A DNA stretch of 15,598 bases from Actinomortierella ambigua (taxonomy: Eukaryota; Mortierellomycota; Mortierellomycetes; Mortierellales; Mortierellaceae), in contig JAAAJB010000726.1 of assembly GCA_016098155.1 (NCBI GenBank), positions 1 to 15,598 of the forward strand, written 5' to 3'. The notes beneath the pieces are model-generated. The model ran no database searches. It was not told the DNA's origin and was given only the letters and a program-made list of their open reading frames with translations. A program made the translations under genes and the position numbers. Shown one piece after another: positions 1-9,386 of this stretch. Positions within the stretch are counted from its first letter, which is position 1. Every line of letters begins with the position of its first letter.

Positions 1-2220
1 CTGAAACTACTGGAGAATGAGCATTCGTTTCCTTGTAGACACAGAGCGACGAAACCTTGGGCCGAGGAACTATAGGGCTACAGGGGGGGGGGCACAAAGA
101 GTGGAAAGCGGTAAGAAAAGGCAATGTTCAACTTCGCAAAATACATCACCACATAATGCGTTGATCGATTAAAACCATCGAGTATTCACTGTTTCTCTGG
201 GAAGGAAGAGAGGACCCGTCTTTCTACGTGTCCTCCACCTCGTCCTCGTTTTCTTTGGCGTGCCATGGCCATTTGCTGGGCAAAAGCTTAAACCTGCAAA
301 GATACCCCATCTCTTCAATTAGAGTATCCACCCTCTAGTCGAGTGAGTCGGCCGACGCTACTGGACTCGAACATTTATCATTTAAGAGAGAAGGGAGAAG
401 GAAGAATCAAATTGGCTCCTCTAAAACAATAGCTGGCTTGATATAGAAGAAGTCTCCTTTTTTACCAGACAGCAATACATGGATAAAATAAATAAATTGC
501 TTTTCAGCGCCTATATAGATATGCGTTTGTCTCTGTGCGTCCCTTCTCCTTTTGAGAGGACTCGGGACATACAAGGGATTTTCTCCCGACCACATCCCAT
601 GAACAAACGGGTGCTTGTACCAGCCTTCTTTTGGTTACCCGAGGCAAGCCCCCTCCCCAGCGACCTAGCAAGAACCGACCATCGTATTGAGAGAACTCGG
701 CCCAGACGCTACATAACGTCGAGCCCACTCCCGCCGTGCAAGCAGGGCAGTAACATTTTCGTCAGAAGCGTTGAAAACCAGTCGTTACCGTCCTGCGACC
801 GCTTCTGATCTATGGCGCCACCAACGCTCCCCATGCGCCCTCTATCACCAGCGTGGTCTTGTACACGCTTTCGCTCGCCCACAGTAGCGATCCCAATAGA
901 CCTTTCCCAGTCAATGGTTCGTTTATGATATTCGTGCCAAAGGTTCTCACCTGCTCTGTCTTTGATGATATGGAAGCAATACAAGATGGGGTTCCTCTAA
1001 GCACTGTGAAATGTGAATGGAAGCACTAGACTTGTCTAATAACCCATCCCCCCTAAAAGCACGCAACGCTCCAGTCATGTGGGCAGTAAATCGTCTTGAG
1101 GTCTTGAACCAGCTATTGAATGAAAGCGTAAACTAGGACGGGTTCAATCCGTGGTATAGGCCCTGCGTGGCACCTAGTCTGCGTGGGGTGATGGTCGTCC
1201 CGGGACATCTGAGTATCTGCGTCCTCTACTGGCCCTTCCCCTTGGTCTGGGTCGGGGAAAGAGGGCATTCACGCCTTTGACGAACCCAGCCAGCCAGTTG
1301 AACCCCGAGTCCGTGTCTTGTCGAGTAAAAGTCGGCTCTTGTTCTTTGAACTTCTGGTTATTCTCCACGGCTTCTTTGAATCTCTTCCGCGATTTCTCCA
1401 GGTCCGTTCTCGCGTGGCCCTGGCAGTGAACCACTGTCGACTCCACAATCTCACGTCATAGCTACCTGTGGAGAGAAATGAAGTGCACAATGCACAGCAG
1501 GAAGATGGGTGTATGCGGAGGTGTACAGTATCAGACGCGATCGAAGAGGCGAGGGGGGGGGTTTGCCTACCTGCTGCGCAAGGCCTTCACCCTATTTGTT
1601 TTGCATGTTCTCGAATTTCCAAAGGCAAGAAGATGTTTTCCCCTTGTTGTCCGACAGATTGGGGGAGATTGTTTGCCCGTTTTGTGTCTACTTGAAAGGA
1701 TGATATGGGTTCAAAAGCGGATGCGTTCCAGGCATCAGGTGTCAAGATTCATTCTACAAACCATTGACTTGCGAGTTAGACTTCATGAACATTTAAGCGC
1801 TGTCTCTCTTGGGACCCCTGTTGAAGAACGCCCAATTCACTCCCCTTGTCGCTTCCCTCGCTACGGCCGGAAGGGAGCGAAGAATTTGCAAGTGTATTTT
1901 GGCACTGTTTGCGGAACATACGAAAAGAGATCAAGTCGATGCACGGTGCGGCAAAATGCATGCTTACGTTACAGTCGCAGCGCAGTTTCCGTAAGCCAAT
2001 AGGGTTGAATGCCAAACAACTGTTGGCGTATGCACAAAGCTGCAAAAGTGAAAAGGGGTCTCAAGAGTCAGTAAGCTGTGGCACCTTGGGGATGGAGGGG
2101 CACTACACACACAAATCAACAATCCGCGTCGCTGTGCTCTTGCAAGCGCAGCAACAATTCGGGAGCTACCCGCTAGATATTTAAGGCCATCTTAACTCTT
2201 TCTTTCCTCATTCACTTGCC
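1..2220. other. Intergenic stretch with no supported gene
   Basis: Several short open frames cross this 2.2-kb stretch on both strands, the longest about 174 codons on the plus strand at 1478-2002. None shows a recognisable domain, a sensible start context or intron structure. Homopolymer G tracts lie at 83-92 and 1553-1561, and a 10-bp perfect palindrome (GTCGGCCGAC) lies at about 347-356. A minus-strand frame at 1174-1446 is rich in charged residues and is discussed under findings. The stretch is best read as non-coding or long-decayed DNA left of the dehydrogenase relic. A gene lacking clear motifs could be missed here. Confidence 0.5.
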
Positions 2221-2634
2221 GAGGCCGAGAGGTTGGGCGCGACCCGATTCATCAATTCGCGTTCGCCCGAGCGAATGACCGCTGGAGCCGAGTCGATCGA
2301 TCTGCTGTTGGTGACTTCCCTTGGCTCGGACACCGACTACAATCAGGTCTTGTCACTGGTCGCCAACAACGGTACGTGTGTTGTTAGCCCTGCGCGAGAA
2401 GCCCGTGCCGTTGAGCCCTGGATCGTTGATAACACGCCATATCCAGCTCACGGGCTCGCTGATCGGCGGTCGCAGATGGCGGGGGATATGCTGGACTTCG
2501 CCGCAGGGCATAATGTCCGCCCTTGGGTCGAGAGGATGCCTATGAGCGACGCCAATGCTGCCGTCAAGCGTATGATGGAGGGCAAGTCGCACTACCGTAT
2601 TGTCATTTACACCGACGCCGCCAAGGAGTTGTAA
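2221..2634 (+). pseudogene. C-terminal remnant of a zinc-type alcohol dehydrogenase (CAD-like MDR family), doubly frameshifted
   Basis: The translation matches the end of the medium-chain dehydrogenase/reductase proteins of the cinnamyl-alcohol-dehydrogenase type, which reduce aldehydes with NADPH. In frame 1 it reads EAERLGATRFINS and then VANNGTCVV. Family-like sequence then moves to frame 2 (LREKPVPLSPGSL, then QLTGSLIGGR, roughly 2387-2472). It returns to frame 1 for MAGDMLDFAAGHNVRPWVE, ERMPMSDANAAVKRM and YRIVI, ending at TAA 2632-2634. An extra base near 2386 and a missing base near 2471-2475 explain this. The frame between them is open in frame 1 but reads as nonsense for the family. 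The catalytic zinc domain and the GxGxxG nucleotide-binding start, expected upstream, are not visible, and an in-frame TAA lies at 2182. The piece is about 135 of some 350 residues. The family call is solid; that it is dead rather than mis-sequenced is inferred from the two frameshifts plus the missing N-terminal half. Confidence 0.72.
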
Positions 2635-2840
2635 GAACAGAGGAGGATACAACAACGAACAAAACAAATAATTGGTAGCAGTGGGCCGATCATATCAACT
2701 TCTAATACCGAGCAATCCTGAGCATTTTACAAAGTGCACTATGACCATTTTCAATAATGCACGCGCGTCTATTAATCACGGTGTTGAGCAAAATCTATTG
2801 ACAAAAGGGATATTTACTTGCGCCGGGGATGATCTCTCTT
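2635..2840. other. Short gap between two gene relics
   Basis: A/T-rich sequence between the dehydrogenase stop and the helicase remnant on the other strand. I looked for a Helitron-type 3' end (CTRR preceded by a hairpin) on the minus strand and saw none I would defend. Confidence 0.4.
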
Positions 2841-3221
2841 TCACTCTTTCACTACATTGAGAAGGGAGGGGGACCACAGGCAAGATGTACGGGTTTCCAT
2901 GAACGTGGCCTCTTTGCCCTGAATGCAGTCGCGATCGCCCAGTAAGACTTTCAAGTTGGAAGGGTTGGACCATCTTGAAAGTGCAACGTGAGGTTGGCCT
3001 TGGGAGAAGACAGGATGAGGCAAGTAAACGTCGACATGGTTGAGCGTCTGGCCCTGTGCCTTTTTGATGGTCATAGCGAAGGCGGGCTTGATGGGAGACT
3101 GATCCCTCTTGAACTGCCGTATAGGGCACAGAGTGATGAGGCGGTGCGGAGGTAAGGAAAAGGTTGCCTGTAAAACGTTGTCCTGCGGTGCTTTACCCTT
3201 TGAGAGAGCATTTTTAGTCAT
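2841..3221 (-). pseudogene. C-terminal fragment of a PIF1-like DNA helicase (Helitron-type)
   Basis: The minus-strand frame opens at 3221 directly after a stop codon and carries the last two helicase motifs of the PIF1 superfamily-1B helicases. AMTIKKAQGQTL covers residues 49-60 and PVFSQGQPHVALSR covers residues 70-83. FKRDQSPIKPAFA precedes them and NPSNLKVLL follows. The order and spacing match the end of the PIF1 helicase domain found alone or fused in eukaryotic Helitron transposons, where it unwinds DNA for rolling-circle transposition. Walker A and the other upstream motifs are absent, so at most about a fifth of a helicase remains. The strong match covers roughly 3119-2940. Past residue 110 the usual TRN-I-type ending is lost and would be recovered only in another frame, which suggests an indel near 2892. 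Helitron origin rather than a cellular PIF1 is inferred from the fragment's similarity and its decayed state. Confidence 0.75.
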
Positions 3222-3584
3222 TCATGTGCCTGTCTTGTACCTCGTAGATCTTGACGACCTTGCTGGCGTAGAACATGTCAGTAGCTAGGCTGTATACTGA
3301 TACGATTACCTTGATGACTTTTCCTATCGTGGACCATTAGGTCGCATTGATCTCACCGGTCGCGACTGGATCATGAAAGAAGCAACCTCGGGGCATTCTA
3401 TGAGTGCCACTTTCAGTAATATCAATAATCTCTATAGCGCTTAAAAACGCGCATGATCGTCCCTAATAACGCGTCACATGGAGAATGGCCTCTTGTCCAG
3501 GGCAGTCAAGACCGTACCCCAAGGATATGCGAAAACAGGGTACAAACCTTCGCCAAACAGTGGACCTTAGGCGACAAGTGGTGA
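3222..3584. other. Gap between mobile-element relics
   Basis: No supported gene. On the minus strand 3336-3214 is open for about 41 codons with a valine/lysine-rich reading (containing FYASKVVKIYEV) that ends at TAA 3214-3216. It partly overlaps the helicase frame and has no recognisable family. It may be part of the same decayed element or chance. Confidence 0.35.
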
Positions 3585-4846
3585 GGGGAGCAGTGTGGGG
3601 TCGGGATGGATGAAGTCGACTTAAAGAGGTCGGAGTACGATGGCTATAAGAATGACTCCGGGTATTCTCGCAGTCTGCCTAAAATAGTAGCGCGTGCCAA
3701 GCAGAATTTGGCGAGTGTCGACGACAATTCATGACTTGACGAACATTTGCTGAGATTTGGCGATCCAGAGGTCAACTTGGGCGTAGGTGCGTCAATTCTC
3801 CGGGATGCAGCATGGATGATTCATGTGACAAAGCAGAAAAGACAAGAAATCCGCCCAATCCTTCAGCTTCCCATTTCAGGAACCCATGGTTTCGCCACTT
3901 TCAGCAAACCGTTTGTGGATGGGATAGAGCGGAAAAAATACGCCGAGCTACAGGACTTGCTGGAGCAATTTAGTACAGCAGTGGTAGAGGCCTACAGTCA
4001 AACCACAAACACCGTCAACGATCTCAGACAGCAGACCATTCAAAAGCTCGAGGTAAACACCCAAAATACCGGCAACAACACCGAGAGACTCGACAGGCTC
4101 GAAGGCCGCCTCGGAAGTCTAGAAAGATCTCGACAAAGGGTGTCAGAGTTGGCGGTGGCGCATTTTTTCTCTCACTATCATTGATACATGGCTCAACAAC
4201 ACCAACACCAACACCAACAGCTCCAGCAACCACCACAATAACGGGATACGATAGATCAGCTGCGCCAACAGCTTTTCAGTCGCAGCAGCAAAACCAGCGG
4301 ACACAGGAGCAGAACCGAGTTCTTCTGGAGCATATCCAAGGCCAGGATCAAGAGCGCATATGGCGAGAAGAGCAGGCAGCGCAGACTATCACCCGGCTGA
4401 TCCTTCCATCCGACAAAGCGGGGCAGTCTCCAGCAGCGTCCGAACTTGTTCCATCGTCTGTCCTTGCGCCTCAGGACCCTGTGATGCCTGCGGTGCCCAT
4501 TTCAAGAGCGAAGCCCGTTCCGGCCCCCCTGCCTAACCCAAAGAAGCCCGCTCGGGTCTTCCCGCCCAAACCAAAGCAAGACACTTTCACATTCAAACTT
4601 TTTGAGGAGAGGCACCTCAAGAGCAAGAGTAGAACATTAAAGCAAACGCGCAAGACGCGAAAAACAACGCGCGAGAAAGAACAAAATGGAGAACAGAATT
4701 GCAAAGCATGGACGGTGATGCGATGTGAAAGAAGGAATGTGTCGGGGCCATGTAAATGCAATTTAAAAATGTGCCTGCCCAAAAATGGGCAAGAGGTCAA
4801 ATGTCCCACATGGGATAGGCGTCAGCCACCCCCCCCCCCCACATAA
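3585..4846 (+). pseudogene. Interrupted coiled-coil/Gln-rich ORF, probable mobile-element relic
   Basis: One frame runs from about 3585, is broken by TGA at 3732-3734, and continues to TGA at 4182-4184. It includes VNLGVGASILRDAAWMIH and LQLPISGTHGF, then a heptad-like coiled coil (LDRLEGRLGSLERSRQRV). A second frame (4181-4846) continues with a Thr/Pro-rich and then Gln/Glu-rich stretch (QQNQRTQEQNRVLLEHIQ), a Pro/Lys linker and a basic tail. After the first stop the original frame still encodes a His/Gln run (4188-4241) and DTIDQLRQQLFS near 4249. The two frames therefore look like one protein split by indels around 4182-4285. The architecture (conserved globular part, coiled coil, Gln-rich linker, Pro-rich linker) resembles ORFs of fungal tyrosine-recombinase elements of the Crypton type, which often end in a GCR1-like DNA-binding domain. 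No catalytic residues can be identified, so that assignment is a guess; an unknown fungal repeat family is equally possible. Confidence 0.42.
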
Positions 4847-5007
4847 AGGCTACTGGCCAGGTTTTCAACTCTCCTTTTGTCACCCTCATCAGCTTTCCTT
4901 CATCGCATTCAACAAAAGCACGCCTTGAACCAAAAAAAAAAAAAAAGAGTCGCTTTCCATCACCAAAGCACGACTGTTTGCCAGGAAGAGGAATCGAGTA
5001 GCTCAGC
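4829..5007 (+). promoter_or_regulatory. Probable promoter/leader of VPS51
   Basis: A 12-C homopolymer (4829-4840) runs into ACATAAAGG (4841-4849), the only weak TATA-like word close to the gene. It is followed by CT-rich sequence and a 15-A tract (4932-4946) before the ATG at 5008. Poly(dA:dT) tracts commonly exclude nucleosomes at fungal promoters. The role here is inferred from position only. Confidence 0.35.
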
Positions 5008-8000
5008 ATGGCAACACAAGCGGCTCCTGCCGCTGACACGCGCCAGCAGCAGCAACAGCCGGCTGCCAAGCCAGCCGCCACCAACGCGAGCAGGCGACGA
5101 GCCAAGAGCTTCCTTCGCAACTATTATGGACTTCAGCAATCAGAGACGTCTCCGCAGTCTGGGAGCAAGGATGCGGACGCGGCCCAAAGGAGTGCTGCCG
5201 CCAAGTCCGACCCTTATGATATAGGTACAGAGGAAAAAAAAAAGACCTTGCTCACCTCTTGCCCACCTCTCTCTCACCTTTGCTCCCGATAAACATATGT
5301 TATGATCTGACCGGTTTCGCGTTCCTTTCTGTCACTACGCGAATATAGACGGGCATTCCTTTGAGGTGGACAAGTACATGCACAAGATGTTTGTCGAGAA
5401 GCAGCTCCCTGGGTTGATCCAAGCTGATAATGATCTCGTGGCAGACATCCGACAACTGGATGGTGACATGAAGACCCTCGTCTACGAAAACTATAGCAAG
5501 TTCTTGAGCGCAACAGACACCATCAATAAGGTGCGTCTATTGACTATTTATAAGGCTCCTTGTATCCGAGTCTTGATGTTTCCAGGTGCTTACCGAAGAA
5601 TCTTTTTCTTCATAGATGAAATCCAATGTCGACAATCTGGAATCGGAAATGGCGCGACTCACGCAGAACATTGGAAAGATTGCAGCCTCCTCCTCCACTA
5701 TCAACAACTCTCTCGGAACCAAGCGTGAAAAGATTCGTCAGCTCAATGGGGTGCACAGCTTGTTGACCAAGGTATGGGCGGAGCGGGCATCCAATTCATC
5801 ATTCTTCGAACAGTAGGGAGGGGGACATGTTGACCTTTGTTTGCTGACTTGACAATCCCGTTTCCTGCATTTTTCATGTTAGCTACAATTCGTTTTTGAG
5901 CTACCAGCCAATCTGAATCACTGTCTTGAGACCGGGTCATATACCCAGGCAGTCAAGTCGTACTGCCGCACGCTTCACCTTCTGCAGCACTACAACCATC
6001 TCACAGTATTTACAGGAATAGAGCGCGAATGCAAGGCTATCATGGTCACCATTGCCCACCGCATTCGTCAAAACATGTCACGAGAGGAGGTATGGCTTTA
6101 TTTTTTGGCATGTTCTTCTCATACAACTGAAGCGAAGTATTCGAATATAGTGAACAAGCACCCCTCTGATGCTTCATATTCTTGGTGTTCGGATATTAGG
6201 CGACGGGTGCAGAAATTTCAGATAGCGTTGGACTACTGCTCGCGTTGAAAGAGAACCCCGAGACTCTCTGGAAGAAGTATCTTGAACTGTACGTGCACCA
6301 TTCACACAATTGATGCGATCATGACGCGATACAAAAACCATTTGACCCGACTGACCCCCACTTTCTTTTATCTGGCTTTCTCTCTCTCGCTTCCGCACAA
6401 TAGTTCGACAAAGTTCCTTGACAAGCAGTACAAGAAAACTCTGGATGACATCCAACCATTACCCCTATACCAACCACCGCCACCAGCAACACCAGGCTCG
6501 GCGAAATCACATCCAGCAACAGCATCATCATTAGCAGCAGCAGCAGCAGCCACACCGAAAAAGGCGATCTCGAAACGACTCTCAAAGTCGCCTTTCCCAG
6601 CAGCAACAGCAGCGGCCGCCGCCGCTGCTGCTGCCGCCAGTAATGAGATTTCGAGGAAGAGCGAGGCCCTGGAAGCCGAGAAGCCCGAGGACAAGATTGC
6701 GTACCTCAACCATCACTACCTCTCCGAGATTGAAGACTTTGTGGCGTCGTTCCGTAATTACTTTCTTCTTCCATCAAACACATCGGCGACAGGAGCAATG
6801 GCCTTTGGCGGAAAAGACACCACGGAAGAGAAAGGATCCTCATCATTAGTAGTTGTAGCAGGAGGAGGTGGGGCTGCTTTCCAAGAAACAGAAGAAGAAG
6901 ATCCCAATGGCACTGCTCGGTATCGCCCTGCGTGGTTCATCAAAGAAACCCGGGCGGCGACTCAACTGACAAAGGAACAGCGAAGCGAAGCCAACCGCGC
7001 CATCAAGGATGCGGCCTCCAAGCTCACTCACGGCTATCTGGACACTGTCAGGACGTTTTTGGAGTTTCCTGTAAGACTAACCAGCAAAGATTGTGGGAAG
7101 GGGGAGGGGTCAGGGAAAGGAAGGGGCAGGAAGGAAAGAGGTTTTTTTTGTCATATCGCCCTTGTGTTTTCGATTATGATGCGGAGGAAATCCCTGAGGG
7201 AGAAAATGCTTTGCCTTACTTACCAGTTTTCTCCTCCATCCCACGCACTGTTGATTTTATACTCACGCACGACTATTTCTAGGACAATGTGCTTACGATG
7301 CAACCAGCAGCCCACATTCACGTCCTGAAAAGCCTGCAGGCCGCTGCAAAGTCCTGCAAGGCGCTCTGTCAGCTCATGGGCTTTGATGGACTGGCGACAG
7401 GACTGGTTCAGGACTGGGAGAGCCAGCTGGTGGAACGGGTCCTGGTGACGATCAAGACGGAGCTCCTGTCCAGGATCTCAAAACAGGACAAGGAAACACA
7501 GGCGGCATGGGGAGGAGTAACATCTTCCTCATCTTCCTCATCTTCATCATCATCCCCCACCACCTCCACCTCTTCTAGTAAAGTCCAGCAGCAGCAAGGA
7601 TCGAATGGCGGACTCTTGGCGCCAGGATCGGTAGCTCGACAGCCAACATTGGGCAGGTTTATCCAGGATACCAAGCAATGGCTAGTTGACACGCTATGCA
7701 GCGAGTCTTTCCCGTTTGTCGAGTCGTACATGACAAACGATGTCCAGTTCATGAGCACCAAGGCCGAGCAGAGTCAGTTCTTGAAGACCTTTCAAAGCGG
7801 ATTCAAAGGCTTCTGGGATCAAGTCCTTCAGAGCATGCAGGTATGGCATGGGTCTCGATGCATGGTGGGGAACGTCGCTCCAAAGGAGAGAGAGGGAGGA
7901 ATTTATTTCAAGATTCTCTATGTGTCGTCGTTGATACTCGTCAGTACTCGCACACTCACTCGCACACTCGCACACACCAAAAAAAAAATGTACATGTCAT

Positions 8001-9252
8001 CTGGAAAACGGTGAATAGAACATGGCCACAGAGAAAGATTCGAGTCCGACGATCTCGCTCCTAATGTCGCAGCTCTGTTTCGAGCTCTCGACGTCAGCGA
8101 TCGAGCGATTGTACAAGACCTTATCCAAGACGATCTTCCGACCGGGCGCGATGGCGGGCGATCGTCGGCGGGCGCGGTCCAACTCGTTCTCGATCGAGTC
8201 GTACGAGGACCACCCTGTCCTGCCAGAGCTCCAGTGGGACTCGAAATCGACGATCGAGGCCTGTAAGGATGGTGGCCATGCCCTGTTGGATGGGTTTATT
8301 GAGCGTGTGGGCAAGGATTTGTCCTGGCTGATCATGCAAGGACTCGAGACGACAACGGCGACGACGACTGGTGCTGCCGAGAATTACCTGACCATGCCCG
8401 CACCCCCGACGCGTGTCTCGGCCGCGTGGGAACAGGTCTATCGGCAGCTGAACATGGTCGAGCAGCAGGTGCTGCAGGTCTTTGGCGAGGATGGGGACCG
8501 GACGGGTGCTGGACGGACACGGAGCTCAGAGTCGAATCGACACGAGCCGTTTTCATTGCGACCTGGTGGTAGTAATGGTAGCAAGAGCAACAACAACAAT
8601 AACAACAATGGTGGCGGTGGTGGTGGTAGCAGCAGCAATGGTGGAGGCGGAGGACATTTGTCGATAACACGGTCGCATCGCAATGATTCGCACACATCGT
8701 TTGGAAGCAGCGGCCATAATGCAGCAGCAGGAGGGCGATTCGGGCGGCAGCAGCAACAACAGGATCTGTTGATGAGCAACATTGACAAGTTGTTTTCGGA
8801 CCGAGTAGATATTTTCACGCGATGTCTGGACATGAACCGGACGGGGATCTTGTTTGGGATTGTCAAGATTGTGCTCAAGGCCGCGGCGGAGGCGGTACGC
8901 TTGGGCACGTATGGACGTGGCGGGCTGCAACAGATCCAGGTCGATGCCGAGTTTGCCAAGGTCTGGCTGTGGCGGTTCTCGATTGCCGATGAGCGGTTCA
9001 TGTACTCGATTTTGGAGGAGACCCAGCAAACGGCGTATCGACGGTGTATTGATCCTGTGCCGCTGGATGCTTCGGTAAGAGGTTCCCTCCATTTCCTGGT
9101 TTGTTTTGTTTGTTTGTTTCCTGATATTCTTTTTGTATTTCCCAGGTGTCAGCTAACCATCGTCTGGGTCTCACTCTCCTCCACTTTTTCTAATCCAGGC
9201 TGTCGAAGCGATTATCTCCTCCACGGCCCAGAGGATTGAATCCAGAAAATAA
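5008..9252 (+). CDS. VPS51: VPS51, GARP/EARP tethering-complex subunit (nine exons)
   Basis: Vps51 joins Vps52, Vps53 and Vps54 in the GARP complex, which tethers endosome-derived vesicles at the trans-Golgi network. Exons are 5008-5224, 5349-5530, 5616-5771, 5883-6089, 6200-6288, 6404-7070, 7283-7840, 8019-9074 and 9199-9252. All introns are GT-AG and the exons sum to 1,062 codons including TAA. The N-terminus has SFLRNYYGL (residues 35-42), like the short helix by which yeast Vps51 binds the SNARE Tlg1. DPYDI, then LVYENYSKFLSATDTI near 118-131 and LQFVFELPANL at 186-196 are hallmark Vps51/Vps67 segments. Exon 7 (from DNVLTMQ) and exon 8 form the helical tethering-rod part. The protein is far longer than human VPS51 (about 780 aa) because of Ala runs in exon 6, a Ser run in exon 7 and an Asn/Gly run in exon 8. 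The ATG sits in a good context (CAGCATGG). The least certain junction is the exon 8 acceptor, where another in-phase AG lies twelve bases downstream. Confidence 0.93.
6607..6630 (+). repeat. 10-bp foldback within the poly-Ala coding tract of VPS51
   Basis: CAGCAGCGGC (6607-6616) and GCCGCTGCTG (6621-6630) are exact reverse complements separated by four bases. The Ala run is encoded by a mix of GCA, GCG, GCC and GCT codons, so the DNA can fold back although the peptide is simple. It lies in a low-complexity linker between helical parts of VPS51. Confidence 0.8.
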
Positions 9253-9253
9253 A
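9248..9253 (+). terminator. AATAAA polyadenylation word overlapping the VPS51 stop codon
   Basis: AATAAA spans the TAA stop of VPS51. It is an exact match to the canonical signal, and only 134 bases separate this stop from the stop of the convergent dioxygenase gene. A chance occurrence is possible because the last codons are A-rich. Confidence 0.4.
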
Positions 9254-9386
9254 CAGGAGCACCACACATAGACATAAAACAAGGTCATAGATCGGGCCTG
9301 TCACACATAGCCACAGAGCAGAATGACTGGGCTTCATTTGTCTTTTTTCTCTATTGTGACATGTTTTGTGGGGAAAGAAAACTAGA

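Noticed and set aside
1141..1160. GGTTCAATCC, resembling a tRNA B box
   Set aside because: The flanking bases do not form a T-arm stem, and no A box, anticodon arm or acceptor stem is found nearby.
1478..2002. 174-codon plus-strand frame
   Set aside because: Composition looks random (many Cys, Arg and scattered hydrophobics), there is no family signal, and it crosses a G homopolymer. Not enough to call a gene.
2086..2115. GMEGHY in the frame of the dehydrogenase relic, faintly like the GxGGLGHY nucleotide-binding motif
   Set aside because: The spacing to the relic is plausible, but surrounding residues do not match the family and a TAA (2182) intervenes. Treated as chance.
3214..3336. Short Val/Lys-rich minus-strand frame beside the helicase relic
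   Set aside because: About 40 codons with no recognisable family. It could be decayed element sequence but cannot be supported as a gene.
8438..9092. Minus-strand frames of about 180 codons opposite VPS51 exon 8
   Set aside because: Leu/Pro and Thr/Ala runs arise from the Asn/Gly codon repeats on the coding strand. They are shadows of VPS51.
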